Positions 6,232 through 10,705 of a stretch of DNA of 10,705 nt are shown here, one piece after another. The stretch is taken from assembly GCA_031289975.1 (NCBI GenBank), contig JAITOM010000069.1:1-10705 (forward strand). Reading direction: 5' to 3'. A program made the position numbers and the translations under genes. The DNA is from Methanobrevibacter sp. Lineage in GTDB: Archaea; Methanobacteriota; Methanobacteria; Methanobacteriales; Methanobacteriaceae. Position 1 is the stretch's first letter. The number at the start of each line of letters is the position of its first letter. The notes under the pieces were generated by a model that was not told where the DNA came from, did not search any database, and saw only the letters and a program-made list of their open reading frames with translations.

Positions 6232-7467
6232 TTGGTTAGAATAGCTTTGGTTTCATGTGGTACTGAGTATAGTGGTATTCAAAAAGAGATTGAAAAGGCA
6301 GCTAATACTTTTGGTGGTGAAATAATAATTCCTGAGATTGACTTACCATATATTGATGAGTCTTATAAAAAATTTGGGTTTAGTGCTGAAAGTTCAAGTC
6401 TAAGATTAACCATTGCAAGAGCAATGGCTATTGTTGAAGGCAGAGTTCAAGTGGATGCGATTTTTATAGCTACATGTTTTAGATGTGCAGAAGGTGCTTT
6501 AGTTAGAAATGAAGTTAGGAGATTTATTCAAGAAAATACTCGTATTCCTGTTGTTACTTATTCTTTTACTGAAAGAACAAAAGCAGATGAGCTTTTCATT
6601 AGAATGGAAGCATTAACCACGACTGTGGCACGAAAAAGCATTCTTGCTCGTGAAAAACAAGAAGGTCTTACTCTTGGTGTTGATTCAGGTTCAACCACCA
6701 CTAAGGTTGTTTTAATGGAGAACAATGAGGTTATAGGCACTGGATGGACATCGACTAAAGATATTATGGGATCTGTTGAAATTGGTGCTAAGGAAGCTTT
6801 TGAGGAAACAGGATATTCTATGGATGATTTAGATGGTATTGGAACAACTGGTTATGGTAGGTTAACCATTGGTAAAAAACTTAATGCAGAACTCATACAA
6901 GAAGAATTATCTGTTAATGCTAAAGGAGCTGTTTATTTAGCTAAGCATCAAAGTGGTGAAGCCACAGTTTTAGATATTGGTGGAATGGATAATAAGGTCA
7001 TTACAGTCAATGATGGTATTCCTGATAATTTTACAATGGGCGGAATTTGTGCTGGTGCATCTGGAAGATTTTTCGATATGACTGCAAGGAGATTGGATGT
7101 TGATATTAATGATTTAGGTCCATTAGCTATGAAAGGGGATTATAGGAATGCATTACTTAACAGCTACTGCATTGTTTTTGGTATTCAAGATTTAGTTACT
7201 ACCTTAGCTGCTGGTGGATCAAAAGAAGATGTTGCTGCAGCTGCTTGTCATTCAGTTGCTGAGCAGGTTTATGAACAACAACTTCAGGAGATTGATATAA
7301 GAGAACCTTTAATTCAAGTGGGTGGAACTTCTTTAATCTCAGGACTTATAAAAGCTGTTGGTGAAACTTTAGGTGGAATAGATATTATAGTTCCAGAATA
7401 TTCTCAATATATCGGTGCTGTTGGATCTGCACTTTTAGTTTCTGGAATGGGTAAACGACAAAAATAG
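6232..7467 (+). CDS. mmp15: Methanogenesis marker protein 15 (Mmp15), BadF/BadG-type ATPase
   Basis: The 411-aa protein pairs an N-terminal domain of about 140 residues, with CxxC at Cys82 and Cys85 (IATCFRCAEG), with an ASKHA ATPase domain like the activators of 2-hydroxyacyl-CoA dehydratases and benzoyl-CoA reductases. Visible motifs are phosphate-1 GVDSGSTTTK (149-158), GTTGYGR (204-210), phosphate-2 DIGGMDNK (248-255), GGICAGASGRFF (270-281) and the adenosine motif VGGTSLISG (363-371). Cys273 and Cys313 (SYCIVFG) fall where the activators bind the [4Fe-4S] cluster at their dimer interface. That suggests an ATP-driven low-potential electron donor, which would suit reductive activation of the nickel cofactor of methyl-coenzyme M reductase; the specific role is inference. 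Translation starts at TTG behind a strong AAGGAGG. The mmp17 gene follows after 27 bp. Confidence 0.92.
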   Translation: MVRIALVSCGTEYSGIQKEIEKAANTFGGEIIIPEIDLPYIDESYKKFGFSAESSSLRLTIARAMAIVEGRVQVDAIFIATCFRCAEGALVRNEVRRFIQENTRIPVVTYSFTERTKADELFIRMEALTTTVARKSILAREKQEGLTLGVDSGSTTTKVVLMENNEVIGTGWTSTKDIMGSVEIGAKEAFEETGYSMDDLDGIGTTGYGRLTIGKKLNAELIQEELSVNAKGAVYLAKHQSGEATVLDIGGMDNKVITVNDGIPDNFTMGGICAGASGRFFDMTARRLDVDINDLGPLAMKGDYRNALLNSYCIVFGIQDLVTTLAAGGSKEDVAAAACHSVAEQVYEQQLQEIDIREPLIQVGGTSLISGLIKAVGETLGGIDIIVPEYSQYIGAVGSALLVSGMGKRQK

Positions 7468-7494
7468 AATTTTATACTATAAATACGTGATTTT

Positions 7495-8049
7495 ATGATA
7501 GTTGAAAGTAATGATAAAGATGGTGCTGAGGTATATGAAATGATTATAAAACAAATACTTCAAGATCTTCAATTATCGCCATCAATTAAAAATATGAAAG
7601 CTTTTGTTAATCCTAATGAAGTTGTTTTTATAATAGCTATAAAAATGGATAAAACATCGAATCATATTAAATTAAATGAAGTTGCAAAGGTCACTTATGA
7701 AAAAGAAGAAAATAAAACTATTATAAAAATCTCTGATGAGAACTATCTTCCTGATATTCTTAAATTATTATGGGGAGATTTTTCCAGAGATCAGCTTTAT
7801 CAACCAGATAGATACACTATTATTCTTGATGACGATGTATCTTTTTTAAAGGATAGGATTGTTTTCTCTCCAAAAGTAAATCTTAAAATAAGAATTATTG
7901 ATGCTATATTTAGGATTATTCCAGAAGGATTTAGAGTTTTAAGAGAACTATCTAAAAATGATATTGTAGCTATTGTAGCCACTGATGAAATGATTAAGGA
8001 TGAATGGATTTTAAAATGTAATGAATTAATAAAAGAACTTGAAGTCTAA
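7495..8049 (+). CDS. mmp17: Methanogenesis marker protein 17 (Mmp17)
   Basis: The 184-aa soluble protein is assigned to methanogenesis marker 17 from its position after mmp15 and from its sequence: N-terminal MIVESNDKDGAEVYEMIIKQ, a central region around LWGDFSRDQLYQPDRYTI, and RIIDAIFRIIPEGFRVLREL toward the C-terminus. It has only one cysteine (in LKCNEL), so it is not an obvious cluster-binding protein by itself. In Methanothermobacter and Methanococcus, Mmp17 has been reported with McrC, Mmp3 and Mmp7 in the ATP-dependent complex that activates methyl-coenzyme M reductase. The start ATG has a weak Shine-Dalgarno, GTGAT (7487-7491). It is the last gene of the block here; mmp7, mmp3 and mcrC are not in the window. 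Confidence 0.85.
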   Translation: MIVESNDKDGAEVYEMIIKQILQDLQLSPSIKNMKAFVNPNEVVFIIAIKMDKTSNHIKLNEVAKVTYEKEENKTIIKISDENYLPDILKLLWGDFSRDQLYQPDRYTIILDDDVSFLKDRIVFSPKVNLKIRIIDAIFRIIPEGFRVLRELSKNDIVAIVATDEMIKDEWILKCNELIKELEV

Positions 8050-8056
8050 CTATTTA

Positions 8057-8068
8057 ATAACAATTGTT
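8057..8068. promoter_or_regulatory. ATAACAATTGTT palindromic site, copy 1
   Basis: ATAACAATTGTT contains the perfect 10-bp palindrome AACAATTGTT. The same 12 bases recur at 8444-8455, just before the hydrolase gene. This copy is 8 bp after the mmp17 stop codon. A partial copy, ATAACAATT, is at 8153-8161 next to a TATA-like box. A binding site for a dimeric regulator is possible. Confidence 0.35.
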
Positions 8069-8129
8069 TTAATTACAAAATAGATAGAGTTTCTACTATA
8101 GTGGTTTTGATAAAGTTCTTAATAAATAA

Positions 8130-8136
8130 TTTTTTT
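8130..8136 (+). terminator. oligo-T tract downstream of the mmp operon
   Basis: Seven T occur 80 bp after mmp17 and before the next promoter-like sequence. It is a modest archaeal terminator candidate. Confidence 0.3.
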
Positions 8137-8147
8137 AAAAACAAATA

Positions 8148-8155
8148 TTTATATA
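8148..8155 (+). promoter_or_regulatory. TATA box upstream of the permease remnant
   Basis: TTTATATA is a good archaeal TATA match. Initiation about 25 bp on would fall near 8175-8180, just before GAGGT (8188-8192) and ATG 8193. The promoter may survive although the gene does not, and could now serve the hydrolase gene downstream. Confidence 0.45.
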
Positions 8156-8192
8156 ACAATTAAATCAAATAATAATATAATTAGTTAGAGGT

Positions 8193-8403
8193 ATGAAAAA
8201 AAATAAAATCAAGTGTAGGAGTCATTGGAGTAGAATTATTGAAATATCTTAATATTTTGCAAGGAATAACTCCAATATTTACAATTGGGATATTCATAAA
8301 TGTATTCATGATAGCTATTACTGTAGGATTAATTGGGGCATTTTATCCTGCATACAGAGCTATTAAACTTCCCCCAACTGAAGCAATAAGCTATGATATA
8401 TGA
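8193..8403 (+). pseudogene. Frameshifted C-terminal remnant of an FtsX-type ABC permease
   Basis: Reading from 8215 gives VGVIGVELLKYLNILQGITP, then one membrane segment (IFTIGIFINVFMIAITVGLI) and GAFYPAYRAIKLPPTEAISY before TGA 8401-8403. The ending is the hallmark of FtsX/MacB permeases, comparable to RIKPSEAMRYE of the gene at 583-1314 but clearly a different protein. The frame is closed upstream by TGA at 8194-8196. The ATG at 8193 reads a different frame that stops after 19 codons. Removing one base from the run of eight A (8196-8203) would join ATG to the permease frame. Even so, only about 70 residues exist, where a permease needs four membrane spans. No ATPase gene is next to it. It is best read as a decaying fragment, possibly still transcribed. 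Confidence 0.75.
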
Positions 8404-8443
8404 TAAATCTTTGGATAATATGGTGCTGTCAAAAATTTGGGTG

Positions 8444-8457
8444 ATAACAATTGTTAT
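8444..8457. promoter_or_regulatory. 14-bp perfect palindrome upstream of the hydrolase gene
   Basis: ATAACAATTGTTAT is a perfect palindrome ending 32 bp before the hydrolase ATG and overlapping the TATA-like TTATAATA (8454-8461). Its first 12 bases are identical to the site at 8057-8068. Overlap with a core promoter element is where an archaeal repressor would act. An alternative promoter, GATATATGAT near 8395, would place the site in the leader. Confidence 0.5.
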
Positions 8458-8489
8458 AATATTTGTAAAATTTAGAGGATGTGAAAAAA

Positions 8490-9476
8490 ATGTGTACAAG
8501 TATTTTTACTAAAACTGAAGATGGAAAACATTTTTTAGCGAGAACAATGGATTTTTCTTTTCCTTTGGAAGGAAATCCTATTTTTTTACCTAAAAATTTT
8601 GTTTGGAGTCTTTCGGATGGTAGAGGAATAGTAAATAAGTTTGCCATTTTAGGAACTGGTCGCGAAATAAATGGAAATTACTTATTCACTGATGGATTAA
8701 ATGAAAAAGGTCTTGGAGTTGCAGAACTTTATTTACCTGGTGATGCATTATACGATAAAGAAAATGTTGAAGGAAAAAATAATTTAGCACCATGGGAATT
8801 TTTAAATTGGATTTTAGGAAATTTTGAATCAATTCATGAATTAGAGGAGGCTTTAAAAGATGTTCGCCTTATAGAAAAGCAAATATCTCTTTTAAAAAGA
8901 AATGTTCCTTTACATTTTATAATTGGAGATACAACGGGTCGTGTAGTTGTAATTGAACCAAGTGGTGGTGAACTTAAATTTAAAGAAAATCCAGTTGGAG
9001 TGATGACTAACACTCCAACTTTAGAATGGCATATTCAAAATCTTAGAAACTACATAGGTGTTCAACCCAAACAGTTCAGTCCAAAAAAGTATGGAGAATA
9101 TCTTGCAAAACCTTTTTCACAAGGAACTGGAACATCAGAACTTCCAGGAGGATATACTCCACCCCATAGATTTGTTCGTGCAGCTTTCTTTAAAGAATAT
9201 ATTAATAAAGCAAAAAATGAGGAGGAAGGGGTTACAAATATTTGGCAAATTTTAAGCACAGTTCGTGTTCCAAAAGGAATTGTTATCATGAATCCTGATG
9301 GTGAAGATTACACTCAATATATATCTGCTATGTGTTTAGAAAGTAAGTCATTCTATTTTACACCATATGAAAACAATCAGATTACTAAAGTTCAAATAAA
9401 TGATAAGTTATTGGATGATGGAAAAGTGGTTATATTCAATGTTCCAAGAAAACAAGTATATCAAATGGCATTGTAA
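8490..9476 (+). CDS. Choloylglycine hydrolase-family protein (bile salt hydrolase / penicillin V acylase-like)
   Basis: This N-terminal-nucleophile amidohydrolase has 328 aa when started at ATG 8490, which puts Cys at position 2 (MCTSIF) so that removal of Met exposes the catalytic cysteine. GTG 8481 is rejected because GAGG (8475-8478) would almost touch it. Other active-site residues are present: Arg18 and Asp21 (LARTMDF), Asn174 (VMTNTP) and Arg227 (HRFVR). At the position held by Asn82 in bile salt hydrolases there is Tyr81 (ELYLPGD), as in penicillin V acylases such as the Bacillus sphaericus enzyme. The family cleaves amide bonds of conjugated bile acids, penicillin V or acyl-homoserine lactones. 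Gut Methanobrevibacter carry such enzymes, so bile tolerance is a plausible role, but the tyrosine leaves substrate open. There is no signal peptide, so it is cytoplasmic. Its last four codons and stop lie inside a mobile-element terminus. Confidence 0.92.
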   Translation: MCTSIFTKTEDGKHFLARTMDFSFPLEGNPIFLPKNFVWSLSDGRGIVNKFAILGTGREINGNYLFTDGLNEKGLGVAELYLPGDALYDKENVEGKNNLAPWEFLNWILGNFESIHELEEALKDVRLIEKQISLLKRNVPLHFIIGDTTGRVVVIEPSGGELKFKENPVGVMTNTPTLEWHIQNLRNYIGVQPKQFSPKKYGEYLAKPFSQGTGTSELPGGYTPPHRFVRAAFFKEYINKAKNEEEGVTNIWQILSTVRVPKGIVIMNPDGEDYTQYISAMCLESKSFYFTPYENNQITKVQINDKLLDDGKVVIFNVPRKQVYQMAL

Positions 9477-9507
9477 ATTTAGCATGGTTTTTTACAATTT
9501 AAAAATT
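9467..9507 (+). mobile_element. degenerate MITE end overlapping the 3' end of the hydrolase gene
   Basis: Read on the plus strand, 9467-9507 matches the reverse complement of the right end of the 4710-4850 element at 36 of 41 positions without gaps. The shared parts include GGCA, TGTAAA, TTAGCATGG, ACAATT and AAAAATT. Similarity ends in the T-run. The codons GCA TTG TAA of the hydrolase gene and the final G of its Met codon are part of this terminus. No opposite end or target duplication was found, so it is a fragment. Confidence 0.7.
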
Positions 9508-9514
9508 TTTTTTT
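9506..9514 (+). terminator. oligo-T terminator after the hydrolase gene
   Basis: Nine T begin 29 bp after the stop, followed by more T-rich sequence to about 9540. It lies at the inner edge of the MITE-end remnant. Confidence 0.45.
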
Positions 9515-9578
9515 AATTTTTATTATTAATTTTTATTATAATATTACTAATTTTCAAATATTATCTAATATATAGTAG

Positions 9579-9760
9579 GAAACCTATTTTTGGCAAACAT
9601 TTGTAATGTATGAAATATTCCTATTATATCAAACTCCAGATGAAACTGAAAAGAATTTTTGGCAAACATTTGTAATGTATGAAAGAAAAATTTCTATGAT
9701 TTAGCCGATAAAAAATCATTCACTAAAATTAGATTGAAAATTATATTGCCAAAAAATAGG
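9579..9760 (+). pseudogene. Decayed coding fragment with an in-frame internal duplication
   Basis: A frame running from 9579 reads ETYFWQTFVMYEIFLLYQTP, then DETEKN and a second FWQTFVMYE before RKISMI and a stop at 9702-9704. A one-base shift after the second copy continues KNFYDLADKKSFTKIRLKII, so the original protein probably read FWQTFVMYERKNFYDLADKK. There is no start codon, and the family is not recognised. The fragment is bracketed by ACCTATTTTTGGCAA (9582-9596) and TTGCCAAAAAATAGG (9746-9760), an inverted repeat with one extra base, which may be the ends of a small element or coincidence. Confidence 0.4.
9586..9684 (+). repeat. 30-bp perfect direct repeat, 69 bp apart
   Basis: Bases 9586-9615 and 9655-9684 are identical (from ATTTTTGGCAAACATTTG to GTATGAAA). 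The 69-bp offset is exactly 23 codons, so both copies encode FWQTFVMYE in the same frame. This is compatible with a tandem duplication in a once-coding sequence. Confidence 0.9.
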
Positions 9761-9767
9761 TGTTGCA

Positions 9768-9969
9768 CTATAGTGTTCTGTAAAATTATTTTCTTTTACT
9801 TATATATTAATTTTACAAAATCCAATTAAATATTTGCAATCAGAAATTATTTTTCTTTCTTTAACTTATTTAAATTAAATTTAAAAGAATAAATATTAAT
9901 ATTTAAAAAAATAATATTGTAAAAAATTTTTTGAATTAATATAAAAATTAATTATACAAAACACTATAG
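9768..9969. mobile_element. 202-bp MITE-like element with TATAGTGTT termini
   Basis: The left end (9768-9793) begins CTATAGTGTTCTGTAAAATT. The reverse complement of the right end (9944-9969) begins CTATAGTGTTTTGTATAATT. They match at 22 of 26 positions. The interior is AT-rich, has no ORF and is unlike the 4710 element. If the outer TA is the duplicated target, the ends are TAGTGTT, consistent with TA-targeting families such as IS630/Tc1-mariner; that family call is speculative. Low complexity lowers confidence. Confidence 0.45.
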
Positions 9970-10127
9970 ACGGTTCATTTAGTTTTATTTTTTGTATTTT
10001 TATAAATTTGTTTTTATGGAAACTCATTTTTAAATAAATTATTTAGCTATAATATTCAGTTAATCATTTATATTTGTTCAACATAATTAATAACTTGCAG
10101 ATTATTTTTCAAGTTTTACTTGCACTT

Positions 10128-10177
10128 CATGGTTTATTTTGGATAGCTCTCGCTAAGATATGAAAAATAAATCCATG
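10128..10177. other. 50-nt bulged hairpin, possible structured RNA
   Basis: CATGG (10128-10132) pairs with CCATG (10173-10177) and TTTATTTT (10133-10140) with AAAATAAA (10164-10171), leaving one bulged T. Inside, TAGC (10144-10147) pairs with GCTA (10152-10155) around a TCTC loop. ACTTG/CAAGT at 10093-10114 could form a smaller hairpin just before. The higher GC of the loop region stands out in this spacer. An ncRNA or the subterminal hairpin of an IS200/IS605-type element are possibilities, unproven. Confidence 0.4.
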
Positions 10178-10224
10178 TATTTAATTTATATTATGACTTT
10201 AATAATGTATAAACTTAAATGATA

Positions 10225-10303
10225 GGCACTGTAAAATTAGCATGGATTTTTAAATTGAAAAATTAAAAGCATGTGCTAAAAGTTTAATTACATGTACATG
10301 TAC
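10225..10303 (+). mobile_element. third MITE end of the GGCACTGTAAAA family
   Basis: From 10225 the plus strand matches the reverse complement of the right end of the 4710-4850 element: the first 26 bases are identical (GGCACTGTAAAATTAGCATG and on), then after a one-base gap AATTGAAAAATTAAAA is identical, then about 28 of 35 positions match. A possible partner, TACAGTGC at 10464-10471, is too short to accept, and no 8-bp duplication flanks that pair. The element is truncated or disrupted. Confidence 0.8.
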
Positions 10304-10435
10304 ACTGCTGTTAAAATAAGAAAATTTATCTTAACATATGAAAATTTATTGCTCACTATATAAATATGTTGCTAAAAGTTTTCTCAAATCATCATAAATC
10401 ACCCAACATTTTCTAAAAAATTACATTGAAAACTT

Positions 10436-10465
10436 CAATATAACACAATACAATATAACACAATA
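10436..10465. repeat. 15-bp perfect tandem duplication
   Basis: CAATATAACACAATA occurs at 10436-10450 and 10451-10465, followed by CAGTGC. Confidence 0.9.
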
Positions 10466-10514
10466 CAGTGCATATATGGTTTAGTTAAATGCAATTGAGT
10501 TATAATCTTTAGTT

Positions 10515-10705
10515 TTAATAGCTTGGTGCATAATTTGATTTGTATTTTTTCGATGGCATTGAATGTCTTGGTTCGTTTGATTCTTTTGTGCTTGGTTGTG
10601 TTGTACTATAACTCATTAATTCTATTACATGATCAATGATTTTATTTTTCATGCGTCCATATCCAAATACTATTTCAATGCAATGTGATTTGAAATATCC
10701 TACTG
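10515..10705 (-). CDS. C-terminal end of an unrecognised protein (partial, runs off the window)
   Basis: On the minus strand an open frame enters from the window edge and ends at TAA (10515-10517), giving 62 visible residues. It reads VGYFKSHCIEIVFGYGRMKN, then KIIDHVIELM and a Ser/Thr/Pro/Lys-rich tail ending KSNYAPSY. The first part could be the end of a folded domain; the last 30 residues look disordered. Base composition is noticeably less AT-rich than the adjoining spacer, which supports real coding. I do not recognise the family. A transposase C-terminus was considered because of the relic elements nearby, but nothing in these residues shows it. Transcription converges on the spacer from the right. 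Confidence 0.55.
   Translation of the reverse strand, partial: VGYFKSHCIEIVFGYGRMKNKIIDHVIELMSYSTTQPSTKESNEPRHSMPSKKYKSNYAPSY

Larger units (their letters stand above)
9970..10514. other. 545-bp non-coding region between relic elements and the minus-strand gene
   Basis: No gene was found. It contains a bulged hairpin (10128-10177), a MITE end (10225-10303) that includes the perfect 14-bp palindrome TACATGTACATGTA (10289-10302), GAAAATTTAT repeated 20 bp apart near 10320-10349, TGCTAAAAGTTT at 10274 and again at about 10370, and a 15-bp tandem duplication (10436-10465). It should also contain the 3' untranslated region of the minus-strand gene. Confidence 0.5.

Noticed and set aside
8481..8489. 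GTG start for the hydrolase adding three N-terminal residues
   Set aside because: It would place the catalytic cysteine at position 5 instead of directly after Met, and the Shine-Dalgarno GAGG would be only two bases away.
9058..9289. Overlapping ORFs on both strands within the hydrolase gene
   Set aside because: Both lie wholly inside a well-supported coding sequence in other frames and resemble no protein.
9583..9760. Firm call of a transposable element from the CCTATTTTTGGCAA inverted repeat
   Set aside because: There is no target duplication and no second copy in the window; one arm overlaps the 30-bp direct repeat, so it is kept only as a possibility.
10225..10471. Complete second MITE with right end at TACAGTGC (10464-10471)
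   Set aside because: Only eight bases match the expected terminus, and the flanks AAATGATA and ATATATGG are not a target duplication.

Overview
The window comes from a very AT-rich euryarchaeal genome. A four-gene block of methanogenesis marker proteins (Mmp6, Mmp5, Mmp15, Mmp17), found only in methanogens and close relatives, makes it a methanogen. Extreme AT spacers, archaeal TATA-like boxes, Shine-Dalgarno sequences matching AGGAGGTGATCC, a choloylglycine-hydrolase-family enzyme and an AAA-ATPase/PD-(D/E)XK multigene-family member together suggest Methanobrevibacter or a near relative from an animal gut. The genus is inference; no rRNA gene is present to settle it.

Layout: 1-231 is the 3' end of an unrecognised gene. 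583-1985 is a two-gene ABC operon: a compact FtsX/MacB-type permease followed by its LolD/MacB-type ATPase. 2071-2253 is an internally deleted relic of an AAA-ATPase gene, directly followed by an intact relative (2304-3893). 3923-5220 is a 1.3-kb non-coding stretch holding a 20-bp minisatellite, a 20-bp duplication, a run of hairpins, and a 141-bp MITE-like element (4710-4850) with inverted repeats and a perfect 8-bp target duplication. 5221-8049 is mmp6-mmp5-mmp15-mmp17, of which Mmp17 belongs to the machinery that reductively activates methyl-coenzyme M reductase. 8193-8403 is a frameshifted C-terminal remnant of a second FtsX permease, flanked by two copies of ATAACAATTGTT. 8490-9476 encodes an N-terminal-cysteine amidohydrolase (bile salt hydrolase/penicillin V acylase family).

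From 9467 to about 10514 there is a graveyard of small elements: two further ends of the same MITE family, one of them carrying the last codons and the stop of the hydrolase gene; a decayed coding fragment with a 30-bp in-frame duplication inside an inverted repeat; a second MITE-like element with TATAGTGTT ends; and a 50-nt bulged hairpin. The window closes with the C-terminal end of an unrecognised minus-strand gene (10515-10705).

Functionally, the mmp block is core methanogen metabolism and looks co-transcribed (90-, 3- and 27-bp gaps). The transporter, ATPase/nuclease and hydrolase are accessory genes around it, and the non-coding DNA shows repeated insertion and decay. No clear new multi-gene system is evident. 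The most unusual points are the hydrolase stop codon lying inside a mobile-element terminus, the PVA-type tyrosine in that enzyme, the paired palindromes upstream of it, and the glycosylation-sequon-rich minimal permease.
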